A stretch of 5,095 nt of DNA from Fidelibacterota bacterium (GTDB lineage Bacteria > Fidelibacterota > Marinisomatia > Marinisomatales > UBA2128): positions 15,282 to 20,376 of the forward strand of contig NVVH01000035.1 of NCBI GenBank assembly GCA_002402135.1, in the 5' to 3' direction. Made by a program: the position numbers and the translations under genes. Below, piece after piece: positions 1-5,095 of the stretch. Below the pieces are notes generated by a model. The model worked only from the letters and a program-made list of their open reading frames with translations. It did not search any database and was not told the DNA's origin. Within the stretch, counting starts at the first letter, position 1. Each line of letters begins with the position of its first letter.

Positions 1-36
1 AATGTTTTACAGTTTTTCAAATCAAATACGGTGAGG

Positions 37-264
37 TTAGTACAGCTCGGAACAATCCATCTCATTCCCATCCTCTCCCCAACATTCTTCAGAAATCAAT
101 TCACCATCCTTGTAAGTTCCTTCTGACTCCTTCTGTCCATTCTCTTGCCACCAAGTCCATTTTTTATTTCTTTTTCCGTTTTTATACGTTCCTTCTGTTT
201 TCTTCTGTCCATTCTCATACCACCAAATCCTTTTCCCGTCTAATTCACCATCCTTATAAGTCAT
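37..264 (-). CDS. Small MORN-type repeat protein (YwqK-like), possibly a truncated remnant
   Basis: This 75-residue protein is made almost wholly of three repeats of about 24 residues with the pattern TYKxGxxxxKxxWWxENGQKxxEG. Repeat 1 is about 2-25 and repeat 2 about 26-49. Repeat 3 (50-75) is degenerate and acidic, with CWGEDGNEMDC. These are variants of the MORN_2 repeat found in proteins often labelled YwqK-family antitoxins; that label does not establish a function. There is no signal peptide or N-terminal domain, and the ORF opens directly inside a repeat. An in-frame TAA lies two codons before the ATG, and only a weak purine stretch (AAAGAAAG) precedes it. Family members commonly have more repeats and an N-terminal region, so this may be the 3' remnant of a longer gene. 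It is also more AT-rich than its neighbours. No partner gene for a toxin-antitoxin pair is seen. Confidence 0.6.
   Translation of the reverse strand: MTYKDGELDGKRIWWYENGQKKTEGTYKNGKRNKKWTWWQENGQKESEGTYKDGELISEECWGEDGNEMDCSELY
98..261. repeat. 72-bp period repeats underlying the MORN array
   Basis: The block AATTCACCATCCTTGTAAGT at 98-117 recurs with one change at 242-261, exactly 144 bases (two 72-bp periods) apart. GTTCCTTCTG at 116-125 recurs at 188-197, 72 bases apart. The 72-bp period equals the 24-residue protein repeat. The DNA-level similarity suggests that the array grew by unequal recombination or slippage. Confidence 0.8.
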
Positions 265-358
265 CTTTCTTTAAATCCTATCCCTTTGGGCGGGGGTTAT
301 TACTACCGCACCCAGTTAAAACGTAGAATCGCTCCGCGCAATTATAGAGTTCTTAGTT

Positions 359-1825
359 TCAATTTTCTATGCTTCCCCGACGAAACGAGACCAGTGGTGG
401 TGTCACAAGACGCTTCCCAGCATCGGTACCCCACACTGTCAACATAGGGATACCTGTAAGTTCAATAGATTTAAGCAACGAGCTATTGACGTTAATATCA
501 GCCTGGGTAGTCAGCTCTTCAAGCCAAGAATTCAGGTCAGCATATCTTTCGTTTTCTATTGCGCTGCGCTGAAATGTTTCCACTCCTTTCAGATAGAGAA
601 AATATCGACTCCATGTGGCAAGATCGCGCTTTACCCGGGGGTGTACTTCCAGTCCCAGCTCGCGAGCCCGCTTTGCCAGGTAGTGGTCACGGACGGTGAT
701 TTTTAGGAACCGTGTCAGCCCGGCCATGAGCTCCATCCGGTTTCCTGTAGATAACGGATACTTATACTTTTTGATGTGGCTCAGGATCTCCATCCCGTCC
801 CAAGTGAGACCAGGCGCAACCACTACAGAGAGAGAAAGGTCATGTTCTTCAGTCCTGGGAAACTCAACATCATAAGTGGACGTATTTACAACTGAATCAC
901 TGGTGTTAAAATTCCTGTGAGCCATCAAGAAGTCCACTACCGTTTGGAAGCCGTGAGCCTTTTGCGTAATCTCCAACGGTGTCAACATTCGTTCTACATA
1001 CTGGTTGGCCAAAATGGTTTCCTGTCGAGCTTGAAGCACCTGTTGTACCTGATCCCGTTTCTGAACCCGCTCGTACGGGGTCAGGAAAATGTCTTGGGTT
1101 CTGTTCGTAACAGTCAACACCGCGAAACCAGTGGGCAATTCTATTAACCCGGATGCTTCGCCAACATTCAACCGGTAAGCCATTTTTTCTAATGGGATGG
1201 GAACCGTACCGTCACCCCAATGAAAAGATTGCTCCGAAAACCGGACAGACAGGTGCCACTCGAATTCTTTTACCAACTCATCAAATGACACTCCTTGTTG
1301 CAATTCTTTATTCCACTCATCTGCAGTACTCTCATCCCTGGTGAAAAGCACATCCACGGTTACTCGCTGGAGAGATTTGTGCAGAGTCTCATCGGTTTGT
1401 TGAGGATCAGGTTCGGCACGATTGCGAATCTCCTCGAAGAATAATTCCCTAATCATCGCCTGTTGCTTGACGAAATCGATAGCCTCTTTGTAGCCCGGCG
1501 AATCCTCCAAACCCTGTTCCTTCGCCCATTGACTCACTACCATTTCATCAATTAACAGGTTCAACGCCCGCTTATTCCTTCCCCCCGGCTTGTGGAATTC
1601 AGGAAGTGGTGTCAATTCCAGCCGTCTGATGAATTCCTCTTTCGTAATGGAAGCACCATTAATCACAGCAATTTCACGCTGAGATGTGATGAATTCCTCT
1701 TTCGTAATGGAAGCACCATTAATCACAGCAATTTCACGCTGAGATGGGTCATCCGCTCTTTTCATGCAACTAACTAAAATAAAAAAATAAAAAATAAAAT
1801 GCAGATAGAACTTATGGGGTATCAT
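359..1825 (-). CDS. SurA/parvulin-like peptidylprolyl isomerase-type lipoprotein with an internal duplication
   Basis: This is a predicted envelope chaperone or peptidyl-prolyl isomerase of 488 residues. The N-terminus has a hydrophobic aromatic-rich stretch (about 6-19) ending in a lipobox LVSC with Cys20, so it is probably a lipoprotein. Residues 28-46 and 48-66 are identical copies of a segment containing REIAVINGASITKEEF, the VNGxxITxxEF strand-helix that opens SurA-type N domains. It comes from a perfect 60-bp tandem DNA repeat. A helical region follows (about 67-135), then a divergent parvulin domain (about 155-241; VDVLFTRD, FHWGDG, LNVGEASGLIELPTGFAVLTV). After that comes a region (about 340-425) whose pattern LTWDGMEIL...YLAKRARELGLEVHPRVKRDL resembles a second SurA-like helical module. 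The ATG at 1825 is supported by the signal peptide and an in-frame upstream TAG, but no Shine-Dalgarno is visible. It lies 75 nt after iolB, and a functional link to inositol use is not evident. Isomerase activity is uncertain because the parvulin core is poorly conserved. Confidence 0.82.
   Translation of the reverse strand: MIPHKFYLHFIFYFFILVSCMKRADDPSQREIAVINGASITKEEFITSQREIAVINGASITKEEFIRRLELTPLPEFHKPGGRNKRALNLLIDEMVVSQWAKEQGLEDSPGYKEAIDFVKQQAMIRELFFEEIRNRAEPDPQQTDETLHKSLQRVTVDVLFTRDESTADEWNKELQQGVSFDELVKEFEWHLSVRFSEQSFHWGDGTVPIPLEKMAYRLNVGEASGLIELPTGFAVLTVTNRTQDIFLTPYERVQKRDQVQQVLQARQETILANQYVERMLTPLEITQKAHGFQTVVDFLMAHRNFNTSDSVVNTSTYDVEFPRTEEHDLSLSVVVAPGLTWDGMEILSHIKKYKYPLSTGNRMELMAGLTRFLKITVRDHYLAKRARELGLEVHPRVKRDLATWSRYFLYLKGVETFQRSAIENERYADLNSWLEELTTQADINVNSSLLKSIELTGIPMLTVWGTDAGKRLVTPPLVSFRRGSIEN
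1627..1746. repeat. Perfect 60-bp tandem direct repeat, two copies
   Basis: Positions 1627-1686 and 1687-1746 are identical over all 60 bases, each starting TGATGAATTCC and ending TTTCACGCTGAGATG. The bases just outside differ (GTC before, GGTC after), so the repeat is exactly two units with no partial third copy. The length is a multiple of three, so the lipoprotein reading frame is kept and 20 residues are duplicated (28-47 and 48-67, identical except for the last residue). No microhomology is visible at the junctions. With no base differences, including silent ones, the duplication is either very recent or a data artefact. Confidence 0.97.
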
Positions 1826-1900
1826 CGGTGTGAGGTAACAAGAAGTGCCCTAATAATATAGTGTCAGTTCGTCCTTCTCATTCACGTGGTTCAATGTTTT

Positions 1901-2668
1901 TCAGATCAAAAGCTTATCGTGCGGCTTGGTAAACTCAAATCCCTTGTATGGATTATCCTTCATATGTCGGATAGCCCATATATAGTACATGTGATATCCA
2001 GGCGCTGCCACCTGACTGTGATCCCGGAAGTCGGTGATCACAAGCAGATCCTGATGCTGAATCTTGAAGACGTCATCTCCCAACTCGCCATGACCGTAGC
2101 CTTCCACAGGAGAGAATTCGTAGTAGTAAATCTCCGATTGTTCATGATGATGAGGAGGATAGCTACTCCATTTTCCGGGAAAATTCAGGACCTCACCTAA
2201 CACAATTCTGGCAGGCTCTGGAGCTATGCTGCGGTCAAATGCAAGGCGCACTAATCGGTAGCAGGTTCCATCCAGGATATCCTTGCCCCGATGCTCCACA
2301 TCTATCTCGGCAGGGGTATAGATTTTCCCTTTAAACTGGTTGCTATTCAGCGTGCTGATAACAGCAATACGGGATTCTTGCCCTGCCCGCACTGTCACGG
2401 CATCACCAGCGGGGAAGTGAACAACAACAGGATTCTGGTCAATCCAACTGGATCGCTCAAAGGAACATTCCCGGTCATTGTAAATTATGGTTCCTTTCCC
2501 CTTAATTATCAACACTGCTGTCTCGTAATCTCGAGAGCTTATGGTTTCCTCACTTCCCGTTTTCATAAACAAAATCCGGAACCTGAGACCCGTCTCTGCT
2601 TCTACTCCATCGTAATCATTGTATCCCGCAGAGAATTGACTGCTTCGATACGGTATAGTTAAACTCAT
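1901..2668 (-). CDS. iolB: 5-deoxy-glucuronate isomerase
   Basis: IolB isomerises 5-deoxy-D-glucuronate to 2-deoxy-5-keto-D-gluconate in the cytoplasm. It belongs to the KduI/IolB bicupin family. At 255 residues it is slightly shorter than the roughly 270-residue Bacillus subtilis enzyme. The C-terminal cupin carries the family hallmark GEVLNFPGKWSSYPPHHH (158-175), followed by EQSEIYYYEF, GYGHGELGDD (190-199) and HSQVAAPGYHMYYIWAIRH (217-235). By analogy with KduI the metal ligands would be His173, His175, Glu179 and His217. The N-terminal cupin (about 1-110) includes the ETAVLIIKGKGTI strand pair. The ATG at 2668 has AAGGAG (2680-2675) 6 nt upstream. It is the last inositol gene before the window moves to an unrelated lipoprotein gene. 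Its product would be the direct substrate for the neighbouring transaldolase in the proposed bypass. Confidence 0.95.
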   Translation of the reverse strand: MSLTIPYRSSQFSAGYNDYDGVEAETGLRFRILFMKTGSEETISSRDYETAVLIIKGKGTIIYNDRECSFERSSWIDQNPVVVHFPAGDAVTVRAGQESRIAVISTLNSNQFKGKIYTPAEIDVEHRGKDILDGTCYRLVRLAFDRSIAPEPARIVLGEVLNFPGKWSSYPPHHHEQSEIYYYEFSPVEGYGHGELGDDVFKIQHQDLLVITDFRDHSQVAAPGYHMYYIWAIRHMKDNPYKGFEFTKPHDKLLI

Positions 2669-2674
2669 GAGTTT

Positions 2675-2680
2675 CTCCTT
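2675..2680 (-). promoter_or_regulatory. Ribosome-binding site of iolB
   Basis: AAGGAG on the minus strand, 6 nt before the iolB ATG at 2668. It supports independent initiation of iolB after the 41-nt gap that follows the transaldolase stop codon. Confidence 0.7.
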
Positions 2681-2709
2681 GCTATGGTACTTGAGATTGC
2701 AATTAATTT

Positions 2710-3777
2710 TCAGTGAGCTCTAATCAACATCCTCTGTCTCACAATATCCACAAACTCGTCATATCCTCCTAGGAATCCGTTGAGAGTATTAACCGAAGCT
2801 CCAAATCCGGCAAACTCATCCACGGTCATTCCGTCTTCGTGGTAAGCTCGGCGGAAGTCCAAAAAATGATCTTCTAACTGCGCAAGAATGTCCGCAGGTA
2901 CATCATCCTCCATTTTGTTTGCTACATCAATGGACGAGGCATTGAACTGATTCCACCACTGGTACGGCATACTGATGACCACATCCCCGCCGACAAACTC
3001 CGACCAGTGCATGTGGCAACGGAAAGCTGCTGAGAGTAGCTTTCCTCTATAGCCCCTTTCTTTGAAAATCTTATATGCTTTTTTGAAAATGGCGACGCCT
3101 GCCCAGTTAGTCACCCTCGGATCAACCGTGATGTTCTCTTTAGCCATGACTCTTTTCAAATGATCATCGATCCGTCCTACCATAATCGTGACGTAAGGGG
3201 TTAGTGTGGATGTATCGACACCGTTTTCTTGAGCCCGTGCCCAGCCTCTCTCGATAGCTTCTGCTGCCGCCACAGCTTGAGGAACCGTAAAACTCACAGT
3301 AGCATTAATAGTTATCCCTTTTGCTGTCAGTTCTTCCATGGACTTGAACCCCGCTGCAACAGCAGGATTCTTGATGGCAATGTTTGGTGCAATGCTTACC
3401 AGATGCTCCGCTTGTTTTACCATCATTTCTGCGTTCCGGTAGTATTTAGGATTCACCTGTAAAGATAATTTTCCCTTTTGCCCCTCTGTTTTTTCATAGA
3501 CAGGTTCCAGGATTGTCGCTGCCCGCCTGCCAACCTCGTCTGCAAGATCCCAAGCAATTTCGTCTTCTGATTTTTCTTGGTTTTGATCAATTAACTCGTC
3601 AATAACAGGTATCCAAACATCGGGATGAGCGTCCACTGTCACCTTTGTAATAACCGGATTAGACGTAGCGCCTACCGCCCCCTGTTCCACCGCTTCCTGC
3701 AATTCCTTGATATCGTTCGAATCATTCCACCAGTCGGTACCTAATTCACTTGTTATCTGCATTTTTGTTTTACTCAT
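2710..3777 (-). CDS. transaldolase-family protein embedded in the inositol operon
   Basis: This is a 355-residue class I (Schiff-base) aldolase/transaldolase TIM barrel. Recognisable active-site elements are Asp19 in WWNDSNDIKEL, Asn40 in GATSNP, the Schiff-base Lys136 in PNIAIKNPA, Asn158 and Thr160 in GITINATVSFT, Arg202 in MVGRIDDHLK and Arg253 in AAFRCH. In E. coli TalB the two equivalent arginines hold the sugar phosphate. The position of the TalB catalytic Glu96 appears to be Gln107 (LSLQVNP), as in fructose-6-phosphate aldolases. I chose the ATG at 3777 because GGAGGG lies 5 nt upstream of it. The earlier in-frame TTG (3789) overlaps that ribosome-binding site. The gene lies between iolE and iolB, with gaps of 20 and 41 nt, so a role in inositol breakdown is likely. 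The proposed substrate is 2-deoxy-5-keto-D-gluconate, with glyceraldehyde 3-phosphate as acceptor. An ordinary pentose-phosphate transaldolase, or cleavage of the phosphorylated intermediate in place of IolJ, remains possible. The family is certain and the substrate is inferred. Confidence 0.9.
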   Translation of the reverse strand: MSKTKMQITSELGTDWWNDSNDIKELQEAVEQGAVGATSNPVITKVTVDAHPDVWIPVIDELIDQNQEKSEDEIAWDLADEVGRRAATILEPVYEKTEGQKGKLSLQVNPKYYRNAEMMVKQAEHLVSIAPNIAIKNPAVAAGFKSMEELTAKGITINATVSFTVPQAVAAAEAIERGWARAQENGVDTSTLTPYVTIMVGRIDDHLKRVMAKENITVDPRVTNWAGVAIFKKAYKIFKERGYRGKLLSAAFRCHMHWSEFVGGDVVISMPYQWWNQFNASSIDVANKMEDDVPADILAQLEDHFLDFRRAYHEDGMTVDEFAGFGASVNTLNGFLGGYDEFVDIVRQRMLIRAH

Positions 3778-3781
3778 TCTT

Positions 3782-3787
3782 CCCTCC
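3782..3787 (-). promoter_or_regulatory. Ribosome-binding site deciding the transaldolase start
   Basis: On the minus strand the bases read GGAGGG, with the GGAGG core 5 nt before the ATG at 3777. An upstream in-frame TTG (3789-3787) overlaps the first G of this element, so it is unlikely to be used. The site therefore sets the start at 3777 and the protein at 355 residues. Confidence 0.75.
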
Positions 3788-3797
3788 AAATTGAAAT

Positions 3798-4691
3798 CTA
3801 CAAATTAGCCGTTTCTCGGATATATCTCCTTGCCTTTTTCGCATAGTGAAGTGGATTGAAGTTAGACGGGTCTTGCTCCGCCTCAACAATCATCCACCCT
3901 TTGTAACCTGATTCATTTATTAAATTAAATATTGGTGTGAAATCGATCATTCCATCTCCTGGAACAGTAAAAATACCCTCAAGGATGGAGTTGAGAAAGG
4001 ACGCATCTGTGCTTAGCATTTCTTTGAATACATTCTCTCTAAGGTCCTTCAAGTGAATATGAGCAATTCTGTCCATATGTTTTTCAAAAACTGGGTAGGG
4101 ATCAAATCCAGAAAATTGCATATGCCCTGTATCTGCGCACAGAAAAACGGTTTCCATTTCTGTCTGGGACAAGAGACGGTCTATCTCCTCTGCGGTTTGG
4201 ACTCCGGTTCCCATATGATGATGAAATGCTGCCCGGATTCCATATCTTCGGCATAGCTTACCCACCTTGTTCAATCCATCTACCAATCGATCCCAACCTG
4301 CATCATCGAATGTTGGTCTGGATGACAACGGACTGTTCTTTTTATTATGAACGGTCCCACTGCATTCCGCAAGATTGATGACATGAGTCCCCATTTCAAA
4401 CAAGAATTTCAGTTTACATTCCAATTTTGCCAATTGCTCAGCATGGTTATGTTTCTCAACGAAATAGGTAGAATACCATGTGGATGCCAATGCCAATTTG
4501 TAGTTTCCAAGAAGCGGTTTGAGAATGTCTGCTTCCGTTGGGAACTTATGACCCAACTCCGTTGCCGAATAGCCGGCTTCCTGCATTTCAGACAGGCACT
4601 GATCCAAGGATATATCACTCCCTAACTCAGGCATGTCATCGTTGCACCAATTGATGGGAGCGATGCCCAACTTAATACCTCCTTCGCTCAC
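3798..4691 (-). CDS. iolE: myo-inosose-2 dehydratase
   Basis: IolE dehydrates 2-keto-myo-inositol (scyllo-inosose) to the trione that IolD hydrolyses. It is a metal-dependent TIM-barrel enzyme of the xylose-isomerase-like superfamily. The 297-residue reading is close to the usual family length. It shows the N-terminal GIAPINWCNDD (9-19), the FHHHMGTGVQT segment (156-166), CADTGH (185-190), HIHLKD (211-216), FTVPGDG (241-247) and VEAEQDPSNFNP (269-280). The Asp, His and Glu in the last four segments are the likely metal and substrate ligands by family analogy. The start is uncertain. The GTG at 4691 overlaps the iolD stop (GTGA) but has no visible Shine-Dalgarno, whereas a strong AAGGAGGT at 4684-4677 lies 7 nt before an in-frame TTG at 4670, which would give a 290-residue protein starting MGIAPINW. 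The transaldolase gene follows after a 20-nt gap. Confidence 0.94.
   Translation of the reverse strand: MSEGGIKLGIAPINWCNDDMPELGSDISLDQCLSEMQEAGYSATELGHKFPTEADILKPLLGNYKLALASTWYSTYFVEKHNHAEQLAKLECKLKFLFEMGTHVINLAECSGTVHNKKNSPLSSRPTFDDAGWDRLVDGLNKVGKLCRRYGIRAAFHHHMGTGVQTAEEIDRLLSQTEMETVFLCADTGHMQFSGFDPYPVFEKHMDRIAHIHLKDLRENVFKEMLSTDASFLNSILEGIFTVPGDGMIDFTPIFNLINESGYKGWMIVEAEQDPSNFNPLHYAKKARRYIRETANL
4677..4684 (-). promoter_or_regulatory. Strong Shine-Dalgarno inside the annotated iolE start region
   Basis: On the minus strand the bases read AAGGAGGT. The GGAGG core lies 7 nt before an in-frame TTG (4670-4668). It is downstream of the GTG start at 4691, so it cannot serve that codon. It therefore argues that iolE translation begins at the TTG. 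Nothing comparable precedes the GTG. Confidence 0.65.
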
Positions 4692-5095
4692 AGATGATAC
4701 CGTTCTTTTTTCACGTTCTGCTCATAGTTTTCCCGGGCTTTTTGTACGGTTGGCATCTCAGATACATCAGCAACAGGCACATCCCACCACGAGTCATAGC
4801 TCGGACCTCTGGACGGCTCAAGTTCAACGACGATTACAGTCGTCCGGGTACTATCCTTAGCTTCCGACAAGGCATTTTTGAATTGGTCCCGGGTTTTTGC
4901 TTCTACTCCGTGCGCACCAAGGGATTTTGCATTTTTAAGGTAGTCTATCTCCAGAAATTCACCCGTCAGTTTCCCTGTTTTGGGATCACGATATCGGAAC
5001 CGATTTCCGAATCCCAAACTGCCACAACTTTTTGACAGTCCGTTAATGCTGCCGAAGCCGTGGTTATCCAGCAACACGATGATCAGTTTCTTGTC
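4688..5095 (-). CDS. iolD: 3D-(3,5/4)-trihydroxycyclohexane-1,2-dione hydrolase, C-terminal part (5' end outside window)
   Basis: IolD is a thiamine-diphosphate-dependent cytoplasmic enzyme that opens the ring of trihydroxycyclohexane-1,2-dione to give 5-deoxy-D-glucuronate in myo-inositol catabolism. Only the last 135 residues are present. The frame is open to the window edge, so the GTG at 5077-5075 is an internal Val codon and not a start. The visible part begins at the end of the thiamine-diphosphate-binding motif (LLDNHGFGSI, local residues 8-17). It continues through the family-typical GLSKSCGSLGFGNRFRYR stretch (19-36) and ends with the IolD signature SWWDVPVADVS (102-112) and a KARENYE tail. 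The GDG half of the cofactor motif would lie just upstream, outside the window. The TGA stop overlaps the annotated iolE GTG start by 4 nt, which indicates one transcript and probable translational coupling. The family assignment is firm; only the start is unseen. Confidence 0.95.
   Translation of the reverse strand, partial: DKKLIIVLLDNHGFGSINGLSKSCGSLGFGNRFRYRDPKTGKLTGEFLEIDYLKNAKSLGAHGVEAKTRDQFKNALSEAKDSTRTTVIVVELEPSRGPSYDSWWDVPVADVSEMPTVQKARENYEQNVKKERYHL

Noticed and set aside
37..264. Toxin-antitoxin module based on the YwqK-like name
   Set aside because: No toxin-like partner is adjacent, and the family label is only a naming tradition for MORN_2 repeat proteins.
288..313. Imperfect hairpin (GGGTGCGG with CCCCGCCC, minus strand) between the lipoprotein and MORN genes as a terminator
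   Set aside because: The stem contains a C-C mismatch and a G-U pair, and no T-run follows the 3' arm (the next bases are AAAGGG). It is not a convincing intrinsic terminator.
1627..1746. Tandem repeat as a minisatellite or CRISPR-like array
   Set aside because: There are only two copies with no spacers, and the repeat lies wholly in frame inside a coding sequence.
1826..1900. Promoter (TATATT near 1858) or terminator between iolB and the lipoprotein gene
   Set aside because: No matching -35 box at normal spacing, and no stable hairpin with a T-run. The CACGTG palindrome alone is too short to interpret.
2291..2662. Plus-strand open frame of 123 codons opposite iolB
   Set aside because: It is antisense to a strongly recognised IolB and has no family features. 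It is a frame shadow.
3778..3789. TTG at 3789 as the transaldolase start (four extra residues, MEGR)
   Set aside because: It overlaps the GGAGGG ribosome-binding site that is well spaced for the ATG at 3777.
5075..5077. GTG as the start of a short 129-residue gene
   Set aside because: The frame stays open to the window edge, and the codons before it (DKKLII) fit the IolD strand leading into LLDNHGFG. This is the middle of iolD.

Overview
The window carries six genes, all read from the minus strand. From the right edge leftwards they are iolD (3' part only), iolE, a transaldolase-family gene, iolB, a SurA/parvulin-like lipoprotein gene and a small MORN-repeat gene. There are no RNA genes, insertion sequences or CRISPR arrays, and no stretch over 300 bases lacks a gene. 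The organism looks like a Gram-negative bacterium of moderate GC content, because it has a lipoprotein with a periplasmic-type parvulin/SurA architecture. The Trp/Tyr-rich YENGQK MORN repeats recall marine FCB-group lineages such as Marinimicrobia or Bacteroidota relatives. That placement is an impression from protein style and is not proven.

Positions 5095 to 1901 are the 3' end of a myo-inositol catabolism operon. IolE (inosose dehydratase), IolD (trione hydrolase) and IolB (5-deoxy-glucuronate isomerase) act in succession to turn 2-keto-myo-inositol into 2-deoxy-5-keto-D-gluconate (DKG). iolD and iolE overlap by 4 nt, and the transaldolase and iolB each follow with a clear Shine-Dalgarno site. 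In the classical pathway IolC phosphorylates DKG and IolJ, an aldolase, cleaves it. Here a 355-residue transaldolase-family protein sits between iolE and iolB. DKG read from its keto end has the same 3,4 stereochemistry as D-fructose, so a transaldolase could move its dihydroxyacetone unit to glyceraldehyde 3-phosphate. That would release malonate semialdehyde and form fructose 6-phosphate without IolC or IolJ. This kinase-free branch is the most interesting hypothesis in the window. It is inference from context and chemistry.

Positions 1825 to 359 encode a 488-residue predicted lipoprotein with a SurA-like helical module, a divergent parvulin domain and what looks like a second helical module. 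Its 5' part contains a perfect in-frame 60-bp tandem duplication (1627-1746), which repeats the VINGASITKEEF segment. This is either a very recent mutation or an assembly or formatting artefact. The left end (264-37) holds a 75-residue protein of three 24-residue MORN-type repeats that lacks any N-terminal domain and may be a remnant of a longer gene.
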